A stretch of 64,000 nt of DNA from Amaranthus tricolor (GCF_026212465.1 NC_080061.1:17726994-17790993), one strand, 5' to 3'. Counted from the first letter of the stretch, positions 23,420 through 35,110 are shown. Made by a program: numbers and translations. Notes: generated by a model from the sequence alone, not told the origin.

Positions 23420-24355
23420 AATTTCTGGAAAATTTTCTGTTGGTAATTTAATAACGAATGTTTAGTTTGATTGTGGAGCGGATAGGTCTTTCATTTCTAG
23501 TGCTTTTCTCCACATATCTTCTATTTCTTTGAAACCTCAAAAATCCCAATTGTGTATCCATTTACCTGATGGTACACCTTTCCTGTGTGATCGTATCTTT
23601 TATGATTTTCCATTGGAGATTTGTGGGAATCTTTTACCAGCTGACTTAATAGAATTTAATTCGGGAACATTTGATATCATTTTAGGCATGGATTGGTTAG
23701 AGAGATATTTAGCGGAGATTTTGTGTAAGGAAAAGGTTGTTAGAATAGAAACTCCCGAGGGAATGAAGTGTATTCAGAAAAACATAAAATCTCAACTATG
23801 GACAATTTCTGCAATTCAAGCGCTACAAATGATAAGACAAGGAGATGAAGGGTTCTTATGTTTTGTTACTACTGAGGAAGTAAAACCTAAACCTAGTGTG
23901 TAAGAAACCCCGATCATTCTAGAATATTTTGATGTGTTTCCTGAAGAATTACTCGGTTACCTCCAAAAAGAGAAGTAGACTTCCATATTGACTTTATTCC
24001 TGATACTACCCCTATTTCTAAAACTCCTTACCGTTTTGCTCCAGCTGAATTGGCTGAGCTGAAGAAGCAGCTAGATGAATTGCTAGAAAAAGATTTCATT
24101 CGACCTAGTGTTTCACCATGGGGAGCTCTGGTTCTCTTTGTCAAAAAGAAAGATGGGAGTATGAGGCTATGCATTGGTTATAGGGAGATCAATAAGATTA
24201 CCTTCAAGAATCGTTATCCTTTGCCAAGGATAGCCGACCTTTTTGATCAGTTGGGAGGAGCAAGGGTCTTTTCGAAGATAGATTTGAGGTCTGGTTATCA
24301 TCAATTAAGGATTGCTGAAGAAGATATTCCTAAGACTGCATTCAGAAAGACGTGA
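23420..24355 (+). pseudogene. Chromovirus A pol: protease and RT N-terminus
   Basis: Pol of a Tekay-like chromovirus. The protease motif reads FDCGADRSFIS (23,470), where most relatives have DSGA; the same DCGA occurs in the copy at 40,157. LGMDWLERY follows at about 23,687. RT starts at 24,050: [30 protein letters not shown], then [20 protein letters not shown] and [14 protein letters not shown]. The frame ends at 24,355 before the YxDD active site. Stops (TAG at 23,464, TAA at 23,900) and a deletion near 23,950 break it. RNase H, integrase and the 3' LTR are missing. Confidence 0.85.
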
Positions 24356-24602
24356 AACTCTAGTTGGCAGGAATTCAAGAAACTCTGGCCATAAGTCTGC
24401 AAGGTACTAAGGATAGAAAATCCCCATGAGATACATCGGTAATACCCAAAAGACGTGAACACTCTATACCTTGCTCCTCAGAATCTGTTTCAGATGCTTC
24501 TGGAAAACGCTCAATGATGGATAGTTAAACATTTAACTACCACTTGGAGTAAGTTATCCCCTGGCATCAAAAGGGTCTCTTTTTCTTAGTGTCTTTATGA
24601 TA
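24356..24602. other. Short unassigned segment between chromovirus A and the solo LTR
   Basis: About 250 bp not matching other parts of the window. No coding frame of note. It is target DNA of the solo LTR that follows (ATTCA duplication at 24,603-24,607). Confidence 0.45.
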
Positions 24603-24607
24603 ATTCA

Positions 24608-26741
24608 TGTAACAAACCCTTTTTCTTAATCATAAATATTTTGACAAATTTAATAATCGTTTCGTTTTATTATTTTTAATTCGGTTCCGAATTTTATTCC
24701 AATTTTTCTTAAGTTCTTGATTTATTTAAATATTTAATTTCTCTTACAATAGGATTTTAGACTTAAATTATATGTTTTATTTTAATTTAATTACATTTGG
24801 TCATTTAAAACTTTTATTTTCCTCTCGCTCGGTTTAATAATTATATTGTATTTTAAATATTAAGTCTAGCTAAATTACCTATAATAACTTAATCTTTTTA
24901 TTTCCTACATTATTTTATGATAAAAAAAAAAATAATAATAATAAGAAAATAAATAATAAAAAAAAAAGAAAACAAATTAAAAGAAAATATCTAAAAACCC
25001 TTTTGAGTTGGCATAAAATAGAACTAGTTGGCATGATGTTAAGAATTTTCATTTTGTTGCCTTACCTCTATTATTTTTGCGTCTACATTAAGAAAAATAA
25101 TAATAATGATTAATTAAGTTCTATATGTATGCATTAGAGCAACAGTAGGAAATAAGGAAGAAATAAAAAAGTAAAAACTAATTCCATAAAAATCTGTAAA
25201 AAACCATAGAAAAGTTACTAAAAATCCTCAAAAATTTCCTAATAATAGTATTTAATATTAATTTTAGAAATTCAAGGGGAGGAAGCTAATTTTGTGGCTA
25301 GAAATTCTACAAATAAGGAAACCGATTAATATGAAATTATTAAGGTAAAAATTATATAAATTTTGGTGAATTAATTCATTGTCAATTAATTTATATGATT
25401 TATTCATTTTAATTTCCTAAAATCGCATTATTTGAAATAATTTTAATTAAAATAGTAAATATTAATATTTTTAAACGAACATTTTTCTATACATAAATAT
25501 ATAGCAACTCATTTAATATTAAGTTAATTTTTTAAATATTTTGTTTGGATTTTAATCTTAATGAAATTAATTATTCATGTACTAAATCTAAAACTAAGCT
25601 ACTAAGAAATTGATTAAATAAAATAAAATTTTATTTTCAAAAAATTTGTATAAATGGGCTAGGATCTATAATAAACCCAATATGTCCATTTTAAGATGTT
25701 TTTAGTATTTATTTATTATGGAACTATTTATTTTTTCATTTATAATAAATCGACATTTAAGAAATTAATTATTAAGAAATCAATAAAGCTAATTGAAAAT
25801 TAATCTATAAATAAATTCTAAAGACCCATTTATGTTTTGGTTTAGTCTTATAATAAATTATTATTTATATTTAACTTGTTATTAATTTAATTCTATTATA
25901 TGTTATTGTAATGTTGCAATTATATGAAAACAGTAACATGTTAATTTTTAGGCTTGATAGAAAGGAAATGCCAAACCATGCTTCCGGCATGTAAATAACG
26001 TGGGATGTGTTTTCTGGCACGTAAAATACGGCGAACACATTAAGGTTATTTAACCTGACCGGTGGCTCGAGCAATATTGTATTGGAGGAGTGGCGACTCT
26101 CACTAAGTTAGGGGTTTTGGTTTACCTCACCCTAACAGGCCCTTACATATATCAAACAAAGATCATATGTGTTGCATTCATTAAATAAGCAATCGGATTC
26201 CATCCCTAACGCTCAAGCAGAAGTGTTATTAAATCACGCCCTGGTACTCAACTAGAAGGACCAGAAGTTATATATATAAAATTAACATTAACAAAAAAAA
26301 AAAATGAATCCTCTATATTGCATAAATCATTTTGCATATTACTTATTGAAATGCACATATTTGTATACTTGTATTATGCTGGCAAGTTTTTATACTCGGC
26401 TTATTAGTTGACCGATTCCCATCGGCTATTCCCTTACAATGGGAGCAGATGTTGCAGGTGACTTTACATGAGAATATTAAGAAGCTATTGTATGGTGTAT
26501 GTGATAGTAGGATATAGTATGTATGTAATTTATATAATGGGAATGTAATAATGGTAATTACGTATTAAAGCAAGATATAATACGTAAAATTATATTTTAA
26601 TGTTTTAAGTTTTGTTGGTTTTTTCTTTTGAAAATACTATTTTTTTTTTTGCATTAATCACGGCTCGTTAGACTTCCGCTTTAGCATTACTTTCTATTAT
26701 GTTATATTAAACCTATATCTAGAAAGGAACAATCCGTTACA
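24608..26741 (+). mobile_element. Chromovirus solo LTR, 2134 bp, TSD ATTCA
   Basis: Begins TGTAACAAACC and ends CCGTTACA, as the LTRs at 37,007 and 43,070 do, and shares their body (ACCATGCTTCCGGCATGTAA, GGGGTTTTGGTTTACCTCAC, GAAGGACCAGAAGT). ATTCA lies on both sides (24,603-24,607 and 26,742-26,746). No internal region follows, so this is a solo LTR. It is shorter than the intact LTRs (2645 and 2812 bp) and diverged from them, so older. Confidence 0.9.
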
Positions 26742-26746
26742 ATTCA

Positions 26747-27186
26747 TATTTTCAAAACATTTAGGAATATATGGAAGAGCATTTCTAAAAGCCAAAGGGA
26801 ATCATTTGATTACTCTGATGGCTTGCAATTCTACAATTTCATTCTTTTGCAAGAAAAGTCTAGATTGGAAAATCAAAAAACATAAAAATATTTTCTCAAA
26901 GGTGTATGTGTTTGTTCCTATTGTTTGCTGGTATGTGCTCACATTAATTACTTTTGATTCTGGTTGTCTTAATTGTAGTCTTTTCATTGGGAGGAAAAAG
27001 TATTCTTGCTATTCTAACATTATACAACTTATGGAATTTTCACCCATCATCATAGTTAAACTAACTTCGACTATTCCTAACCTGTCACCCACTGGGTTTG
27101 TACCTTTAGGATGCTACTCAGCATGATGCGAATAACAGTAACGTGGCATTAGGAGATTATAATATATGATTTCTTTGCTGCCTCCT
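26747..27186. other. Unassigned DNA
   Basis: Holds a 106-codon open frame (26,806-27,126, MITLMACNSTISFF...) with no motif I recognise and with a composition expected by chance. 27,115-27,186 leads into the left arm of the inverted repeat. No other feature seen. Confidence 0.4.
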
Positions 27187-28404
27187 TCAATTTATGATTA
27201 CACTACTCACTACTCATTACACAATAACACACACTTATAACTTAAACCAACTACTACCATTAAGTCTTTTTTCTAGCTTTATTTGTACGAATTTTACTTA
27301 CCATTCCTAGATTATGATTATGTTCGCTCGTAAGCCTTGCTTGAAAACTTATTTTTGAAATGATGAAATCGCATTCAGAAGATATCCCCCCCCCCCCCTA
27401 CTATTTTTTTCTATAAACTAATCATAACATTAAGAGCCTTCTCTAACTAAACAATAATGTTACTACATTTCTTACTTTCACTTATTTATTTAATATGATA
27501 TACATATCCATATAAATACTACCACGTTACTGTTCTATTGTTGTTGCTTGGAAGTAACCCTAATTTCCCATTCTTAAACGTATAGCGTGAGTCCTGAGTG
27601 TCATTACCTGTGGCAACTCCGAACTTTTACCGTTTATGAACGATCTTATCTTCACCGGCAGATATTCATCTGCTTTACACTGAAATACTGATTTATCAAA
27701 GTGATTCTTCAATTCATTTACTGCTTTTTTTTCAACCAAAGTAAACTATTGACACAATATTTATCATTACTTTTTTTATAGAAAAATTACTATGAAAATA
27801 AAGTTAAAAATTGTGATAATGTTTTTATTTAGATGGGAAAAATAAATCTTAGAAATGAATTTAAGGATCACTTTGCTAAATCATTTCTTAAGTGTGAAGC
27901 AGATCAATATCTACCGGTGAAGCTAAGACCGCTAAGGAACAGGTCAAATTCCTAGTTGTCGTGAGTGATGATAGATGGAACTCATGCTGTGCATTTAGAT
28001 TGGGAAATTAGGGTTGCTTTCAATCCACAACAATAAAACTGTAATGCAGTACTGCTTGTATAGGAATGGGAATAATGTTAAATTTTTAAGTGAAAGTAGG
28101 TATTGTAGTAGGGTTATTGTTTACTTGTAGAAGGTTATTAATGTTATGATTTTTTTATAGATAAAAGACGGGGATATATATTTTGCATGTGATTTCCACA
28201 CTCGAGAATTGGGTTTCCAAATAAGGCCTAAGGGTGAACTGAATTATAATCTAAGTATACGATGGGATGTATGGCATGGTAAGCAAAGTTTAGAGAAATT
28301 AAGATGGAAAACAAGCTTTCATAAGAGAGTAGTTAGTGATAGTAGTTGATTTAAATGATTAGTGTGTGTTGTTGTGGAACGCATACTGAGTAACGTCATC
28401 ATAA
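27187..28404. repeat. Large inverted repeat, ~550-bp arms, ~100-bp loop
   Basis: The left arm (27,187 to about 27,735) reappears inverted as the right arm (about 27,838 to 28,404). Matching points by eye: TTTATGATTACACTACTCAC with 28,385-28,404; AACACACACTTATAACTTAA with 28,350-28,370; TATTGTTGTTGCTTGGAAGT with 28,018-28,036; CTTCACCGGCAGATATTCAT with 27,908-27,927; CAAAGTGATTCTTCAATTCA with 27,853-27,872. Identity looks like 75-85 percent. A transcript would fold into one long hairpin. It may be a foldback or MULE-type element; no target duplication was found, partly because the right end abuts a CACTA terminus at 28,411. Confidence 0.85.
27386..27398. repeat. Poly-C tract (13 C)
   Basis: Thirteen consecutive C on the plus strand in the left arm of the inverted repeat; the right arm has no matching G run, so the tract expanded after the arms separated. 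Confidence 0.95.
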
Positions 28405-28847
28405 ATCAAACACTAGTGGAAAAAAAATCATTTGCTGCGGTTTATTGTCCATAATATGCTGCGGTTTTGACCCCAAGCATTAGTGATAGCAGCAAATGGC
28501 CTAATTTAAATGTTGCGGTTTAAAACCGCAGCACAAAAGTGCACTATATGCTGCGATTTTTTGGAGAACCGCAGCATATAGTTTTTACTATATGCTGCGG
28601 TTCTCCAAAAAACCGTAGCATATAGTGTTTTACTATATACTGCGTTCCCCAAAATACCGCAGCATATAGTCATATTTTTTTTTTCTTGTTTTTTTTTGTT
28701 TTATAAATAATCCGATGATTAATGTACAATGTAATAACAATGATTAATGTACGATGTAATAATCCAATGATAATCACCAATTATCACCAATAATCACCTA
28801 CTAATATATATACACTCTCGATCGTATATATAATACATATAATTTAG

Positions 28848-28904
<57 letters not shown>

Positions 28905-28905
28905 A
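28848..28905. repeat. (TA)n(CA)n microsatellite
   Basis: TATATATA run followed by CACACACACA within the 3' subterminal region of the minus-strand CACTA. Confidence 0.93.
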
Positions 28906-29214
28906 AAGTCCTAAATCTAAACTAATTACACTAATTACATTACTAATCACCAAGAACATAAATTAGCAAGATACGCGGCAATCTTGTCTTTCAATTCGCG
29001 CATTTCCCATCTCTCAAAGGGCGCGTTTCCCGTGGAATGTCGTATAAAACCTATAATATAATATTATATGAAATACTTAAAAAAGTTTCAATAAAATTAA
29101 TGATACACAAACATTAGATTATACCAATAGTAAATATATAATATTATAATTTAAGAACGTAACAAATACTTACAGCATCAACGGTATTACTTTTTTGAAA
29201 GCACTAAGAGAAAA

Positions 29215-30030
29215 TAGACTATGATTTTCAAGCATATGACTATGATTTTAAATTCTAACCATTTCAACACAATAAGATATACCAAATAGTATTGTGTGCC
29301 AAGTTTCATGCAAAACAAACCAAGTTTGAGGTACTTTATGCGCGAAAGTGCCAAAAACGCTTAAAAAACCTTAAAATCGCAACTTACCAAGTAATTTTAA
29401 GCATATGACTATGATTTTCAATTCTAACCATTTCTCGACAATAATATATACCAAATAGTGTTGTGTGCTAAGTTTCATGTAAAACAAACCAAGTTTGAGC
29501 TACTTTATGTGCGAAAATGCCAAAAACGCTTAAAAAACATTAAAATCGCAATGTACCAAGTAATGTTAAGCATTCAATTCTAACCATTTCAACACAATAA
29601 TATATACCAAAAAGTGTTGTGTGCCAAGTTTCAAGCAAAACAAACCAAGTTTGAGCTACTTTATGCGCGAAAGTGCCAAAAACGCTTAATAAAGCTTAAA
29701 ATCGCAACTTACGAAGTAATTTTAAGCATATGACTATGATTTTCAATTCTAACCATTTCAACACAAAAGATATACTAAAAAGTGTTGTGTGCCAAGTTTC
29801 ATGCAAAACAAACCAAGTTTGAGCTACTTTATGCGCGAAAGTGCCAAAAACGCTTAAAAAACCTTAAAATCGCAACATACCAAGTAATTTTAAGCATATG
29901 ACTATGATTTTGAATTCTAACCATTTCAACACAAAAAGATATACCAAATAGTGTTTTGTGCCATGTTTCATGCAAAAAAAACCAAGTTTGAGCTTCTTTA
30001 TGCGCGAAAGTGCCAAAAACGCTTAAATGA
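29215..30030 (-). repeat. ~169-bp tandem array, minus-strand CACTA copy
   Basis: About five units in the opposite orientation to the 20.4-21.3 kb array, with AAACCAAGTTTGAGCTACTT, AGCATATGACTATGATTTTC and AAAACGCTTAAAAAACCTTA in each. One unit (29,570) has a short deletion. The array lies between the Ulp-like exon at 30,030-30,140 and the 3' terminus, the same relative place as in the plus copy. Confidence 0.92.
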
Positions 30031-31470
30031 AACGTATTTCGAATAGTGTTGTGTACCTTTACTGCTGTCCATTTCGGAAATGTGGCTCTGGATATAGATC
30101 CCATTTCTCCACGCACTTTCTTCATTGTGCTGAAACGCATGGAAAAAGTATAACTATTTATATATCAATGCATGTAATCATATTAATGTAATACTATTTA
30201 TATATATAGAACACTTAAATGAAATAGGTAAAATTTATAAGATTTCACGTTCAACAAGGCTTTGAATTTTGTGTTGCAAGGCGGGTTTTGAGCTTTTTGT
30301 AATGAGTCGAAAACGTGTACAGTTTTCGTCAAAGTACATATGACCAAAAGTATCAAATGCAAACTACAAACGCAAATTGAAAATCAACAATAGAGAATAT
30401 ATGAACTTAAAATCAAAAGATAAGTTCAATTTCTAAAATAAAACTTACTCTTCCACATATAGAGCCATAATGAACGTGTGTTTAGATGCAAGGGAATTAT
30501 TCAAAGCAGTCTCAATGTATGCTTTGACGTCATCTGGATCATTTACGCTTTTAGTACCCGAAATCAATTCAGGACACAACCATCCAATTTTTATTGAAGG
30601 GTCGCAAGAATTTAGCTCCTCGTAAGCTGCACTAAACTCACAATTAAGAAACTTTTTTAGTGATTTGATTATTAAAACAATTAAACAATAATGCCTAAAT
30701 TGTAAGATAATGAACATCACCTTATGTAGACGTGGATAAGAGCTACATTCAACATTTCTCCTCTCAAAAATTGCCTAATGTCACTAGGACCAATAATTAC
30801 AAAAGGGCTTTAAAGAAAACAGAATTGTTCTTTCTGCAGGGGTAGAACGATTGGGTCCTCCTCACGCATGCGAGATGCACATGTGTGCAGCCATTTGCAA
30901 TCTTGAGAGAGATCTTTAAGCTCCTCATCAGTCAAAATTGGAGTGATTGTCACCGATTTTTACCCAGTCGACACCTTTGATGAGGAACCGATCTCTCTCC
31001 TAGAGCCCTTTGGACTCTTTTGCTATTTCAATTTATACAATTAAAAATTAGTGTAAGCATGTAATTAAAAAAATAAAAATAAATAAGATACAAATGATTA
31101 TTACCATGGTAATGAATCGGACCCAAGAATATGGCCATGTGACGAAACTACCTAGGGCGTCTGATAGTTTCTCAAGGCTCCATTCTAGCATTGGAACTAG
31201 GAGTGAGAAATCTTCAAACCCCTTTAGAATAGTTTCTACGGTCACACAGATCTGGCCACTTGTAACAGGCATGAAATGCACTGTTTGGCCCTCTTTGGTT
31301 GGCTGTGCCACACCATATGCAACCTCAATTAAGTCGCCATCACTAGCAACACCTAACTAAGGCAGCAAAAGAGAACAAGGAGTCGCCTCCTGAAAATTGT
31401 GTCGTTTAGTATAATAAGCATCATAATAAAATATAAAAGAACATTGCAATTTAAATGAATAAGTGCTATA
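30020..31470 (-). pseudogene. CACTA gene 2 C-terminal part (Ulp1-like), minus copy
   Basis: Reading on the minus strand: 31,311-31,130 gives MAQPTKEGQTVHFMPVTSGQ then TVETILKGFEDFSLLVPM, matched by the plus copy at 19,135-19,262. About 31,020-30,720 is the PLQKE.FCF region, here broken near 30,810. 30,720-30,445 encodes AAYEELNSCDPSIKIGWLCP then SGTKSVNDPDDVKAYIETAL and FIMALYVEE. 30,140-30,030 encodes MKKVRGEMGSISRATFPKWT. The order agrees with the plus copy. The Ulp1 His-Asp-Cys triad was not located, so protease activity is doubtful even for the ancestor. Confidence 0.6.
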
Positions 31471-31473
31471 TAT

Positions 31474-32067
31474 TTAAAAACTATGTACCTTTACCACTGG
31501 CTTGGGACTTGGCTCCAGATTTTGAGCAACGGAGCTTATGGTCTCCGGTGTAGGATTTTGGCCTTCGGGGGTAGTAATCGGCTGGGGTGCTACGGGGGTA
31601 ATGGGCTCAGGTGTTGGCTCGAACGAAGCGTTAGGATCCCCATGTTGACTTTGCTGATCCTCGAAAATCAAATTTGCCAAGTCTACAGTGGGTGCTCCCA
31701 TCTTCTGCAACATGAGTGCCACTTTGGCGAGAACGTCGTACTTACGAGTGCCATGAGGTGCAAGATATACATCTATGTCATTGCCAGGTTGTTTACGACC
31801 CGAGATAAGAAGTGAAAGCATAATGTACTTACGCTTCATACACAACCAAGGTGGCAAATTATAGATCACTAACAGTACCGGCCAAGTACTATGTTGAGAA
31901 CTATGATTGCCGAATGGGTTCATTCCATCCGTACACAGTATGAGCCTTAAATTACGAATCTCATCCCCAAAAGTCTTATGCAACCTATCAATGCTCTTCC
32001 ACTCCGGAGAATTAGATGGATGTGTGAGCAAGTAACCTTTCTTCACCCTATCTGCATGCCACCTCAA
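31474..32067 (-). pseudogene. TNP2 fused in frame to gene 2 by internal deletion
   Basis: A 197-codon open frame. Residues about 1-110 are TNP2 (Transposase_21): MRWHADRVKKGYLLTHPSNS, LRLILCTDGMNPFGNHSSQH and LPPWLCMKRKYIMLSLLISG. After GTRKY the text jumps to DVLAKVALMLQKMGAPTVDL, which in the plus copy belongs to gene 2 (18,705-18,780), then to the PTPEPI-type tail. The fusion removed the rest of TNP2, DUF4218, DUF4216 and the N-terminal half of gene 2. The frame is open through the junction, so a chimeric protein is possible on paper; the leader carries stops (for example at about 32,085). Confidence 0.8.
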
Positions 32068-32079
32068 ATTTAACGCATC

Positions 32080-32940
32080 TTTCTATATAGAAAACAAGCG
32101 CTTGAATCTAGGTGTTATTGGAAGATACCACAATACCTTACCCGGGGGGCCTTTAGCATCCCGAGCCCCTTTACGCTTGTAGCGCGATTACTCGCACCTA
32201 GGACACTCTTCTAAGTTCTCGTTTTCATTCCGATATAATACACAATCATTCGGACACGCATGAATCTTCTGGTACTCTAAGCCGAAAGGACACATAAACT
32301 TTTTGGCATAATAAGTCGACTTTGGAAGTTCATTTCCCTCAGGAAGCATCTCACCTAACGCTTCTAATAACAATGTGAAACTAGCGTCACTCCAATTGAA
32401 CTTTGACTTAATTTTGAAAATTGTAAACACTGCTGTTAGTTTGGTGAACTTTGTACATCCAGGGTACAAAGGCTTTTAAGAAGCCTCTGTCAACAAGTCA
32501 AAAACACGAGGACCTTATCCTAACTCATCCTCGACTCCCTCCATCATCTCATCAATACGATCCACATCCTCATCGACATTCTCTTCATCTGTCTCATACC
32601 CATCAACACGATCTACTACATCCTCATTGACATCGGCCACATTATTGACATCCTCAACAACACTTTTCTCTTTGTAAACTCCCTCCTCACCATGCCAAAC
32701 CCAAACATGATATTGAGGCCTAAACCCATGTCAAAGTATGTGCTCCCTAAGGATATGAACACTATCTACCTTTGATACATTGCCAAAAGTGATACATGGG
32801 CAATAAAAACCAACTCCCTCCGTCCTAACTTGATGTTCAACCTCAATACTACAAAATTCTAATACGCCATCAATAAATTCTGACGATTCAATGCTTCCAT
32901 ACATCCAAGAACGATCTTTTGTCATCCTAATTTCAAGCAA
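32080..32940 (-). pseudogene. CACTA TNP2 N-terminus (transposase-associated domain)
   Basis: From 32,940 down: MTKDRSWMYGSIESSEFIDG, FYCPCITFGNVSKVDSVHIL and, after a stop, HGFRPQYHVWVWHGE; this is the transposase-associated domain with its DRSWMY...W.HGE pattern. An acidic Asp/Glu/Val linker follows (32,690-32,530). 32,469-32,188 gives KSKFNWSDASFTLLLEALGE, MLPEGNELPKSTYYAKKFMC and HACPNDCVLYRNENENLEEC, the start of the TNP2 core. Stops at about 32,730, 32,508 and 32,478 break the frame. It supplies the half missing in the plus copy. Confidence 0.85.
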
Positions 32941-33710
32941 AATTAATACACATAAATGAAAATATATGCTTAACCCTAATCAACTAACTAGGTTATAATC
33001 ACTCATTTAACCCTAATTAACCATAATAATATTATGTATATTCTAATAACTTATTCTAATAACCACATTTATACAACCCTAATTATCCTAATAATAATAC
33101 AATATATCATAAATTAACCCTAATGAACAAACTAATTATATAAACTAGGTAAAATGTAAAACTTCTAAATAACAATTACATTCATAAATAAAATCACATT
33201 CTTAAATAAAATCAACATTTATAGTTACAAACATAAACATATCAAAAATATAACTTCGTGGCTTTGTATGGAACAAAATTAGAACAAATTACAATAAATT
33301 ACAATGAGAAATTACCTTTGTGCGGTATTGAAGAAGGTTGAAGGAGTACAAATTCGTGGGTTTTATTCAAGGGTTTTGAAGAAGGTTGAAGATAAACAGT
33401 AGAGCAAATGCAAATGAACAGCGCACAGATGAACAAAGAAAAAGAAGATGAACAGTAGCACGTGGGTTAGGTTTAAGAAACAAGAAGAAGAAGATGAACG
33501 AGAAGAAGATGAATAAGAAGAAGTGGATTTATGAAACAGTAGCCGCTGATGAGTGTTTCGAGTGTTTAAGGGTTTATGAACGTTAAAAGGCGCGTTTTTT
33601 TAAGGGTTTATGAAACAGTAACAGTATATATACGCAAGTAAATTTCAAGTATTTGCTGCGGGCAAGGCAAAACCGCAGTATATACGCAAGTAAACAGTAG
33701 CAGTATGATT

Positions 33711-34655
33711 TTCTGTCGTTTGGTGAGTCTGTAAACTAAGATACTTAAGCGAGATGCATCTTGTTGCTTGATTCAAATAACATGGCTGCATATGTAATTG
33801 AATTTGATTTGAGAAAGTAAGGTCCTAGGCTCTTAGCCTGTTTTCATTACTGTTTTGAGGAAAAAATCTAGTTTATGTTGATAAATGGTTTTGTCTAACT
33901 TTTTATTTGCAGGTTTGTATACGATATATTTTAAGCCCATGGTCGTTCTGAATCTAAAAATGATATATACCGTATACCTCTATTGCTTCCACAGGTGGAT
34001 GTTTTATGAGCTATTTCTAAATCTGATTATGTTTGAATGTACTTCCATGTTTTGCTAAGGCTCCATCTTATACTTCTATAAGGATGATTATTTTGCAGTG
34101 AGCAAATGAAATAAAGGTGTCGCTATTATTATGTTCTTTGATGCAATATGTTCATCAATCAACTATAATCTATTAAAGAGCCTCTAAAAATTCCAAGTTG
34201 ACTGTTGATACACAACACCACACTATTGTTTAATTTCCAGTAAATATCACTACAAAGCTCATCCATATATTAAAGCACATTTAGAGGAGTTCACAATCAT
34301 TAACTTTCCTTGAATCCAAAGTAGTTAATAGGCACATTGAACACATACACCCACGGTAGCAATATATATGAAGCTAGACACTTTCTTTCAATCTTTTGAA
34401 TCCAACGGAAAATAGGATACATTAAAAGAACACATGAAGCTCCATCTTTATACAGAATCATGTCTATCGAGAGAACCCTATCGTTCTAATATGTGACAGT
34501 TTTCTTGGGACTGGTGGAGCCGTTTCATTGCGCAACAGTATTATTTAGGTCTAGATTATTCACATGAATTGCAGTAGTATGCTATTCATATCATTTTATC
34601 TTCTCTTCAATCTAATGCCACTCTTATTGAAAGTCAATCCCTGTTCACTTTTCAG
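33711..34655. other. Unassigned DNA upstream of the Ulp1 exon
   Basis: Has a TTTTTATTTGCAG acceptor-like site at about 33,912 and other T-rich tracts suggesting introns of the Ulp1 gene, but I could not find the exons with the catalytic His and Asp. No element ends recognised. Confidence 0.35.
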
Positions 34656-35110
34656 GTTCCCCAACAGCAAAATGATGTTGATTGTGGTAGATTTGTTCTT
34701 TACTTTATTAAAAAATTCCTCGATGATGCTCCAAAAGACTTCAGCAAATCAAGTCAAGTATTATCATTAATACAAGTAAGCTTGCATACATTTGACCCCA
34801 AACCCCACCTGTGGAAGCCACTTAATGGTAGCTAGGGTTATGGAATATTATTGTTATAAGCGGAAATACCTTTAATTGCTTCGATATGTTTTTTCAGTTC
34901 ACGCCTAATTGGTTTCGTCTATAATGTTTTGCTCAGTTTTGTGACAAACTCAATGAGGACGAGAAACTCATACCTGAGCCAGTTTTAAATCATGTTCCAA
35001 AGATATCACAAAGAATAATCTGGAACGCAAGTTACGACAACGAAGATCAAGTGAACAAGTGGCACCACAAATTGTGATCATAGGAGATGATTCTGATAGA
35101 TCTTCATAAT
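34656..35110 (+). pseudogene. Ulp1-type SUMO protease, 3' exons (C48 peptidase fragment)
   Basis: Exon 34,656-34,775 is exactly 40 codons between a TTTTCAG acceptor and a GTAAGC donor. It encodes VPQQQNDVDCGRFVLYFIKK then FLDDAPKDFSKSS, the core around the catalytic Cys of Ulp1/SENP proteases (Q...DCG.FVL). After an intron, 34,898 opens TPNWFRL, echoing the WF motif that follows in OTS-type plant proteases, then a stop. A further acceptor-like CTCAG at 34,932 precedes CDKLNEDEKLIPEPVLNH and a tail ending near 35,078. Exons with the catalytic His and Asp are absent between here and the CACTA edge, so this is a gene fragment or decayed copy. The family removes SUMO from proteins, mostly at the nucleus. 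Confidence 0.6.

Larger units (their letters stand above)
28411..33710 (-). mobile_element. CACTA element, minus-strand copy with internal deletion
   Basis: The terminus CACTAGTGGAAAAAAAATCA starts at 28,411 and is followed by subterminal TGCTGCGG / CCGCAGCA motifs on both strands (28,435-28,670), the transposon's 3' end because its genes read on the minus strand. Going left to right: the ~169-bp array, gene 2 remnants, TNP2 N-terminal half, a non-coding 5' leader, and again ATTTGCTGCGGGCAAGGC and AACCGCAGTA at 33,650-33,680. The 5' CACTA terminus itself was not found, so that end (33,710) is approximate. Confidence 0.8.

Noticed and set aside
26806..27126. 106-codon open frame between the solo LTR and the inverted repeat
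   Set aside because: No motif or start context; length is within chance for AT-rich DNA lacking TAA/TAG by luck.
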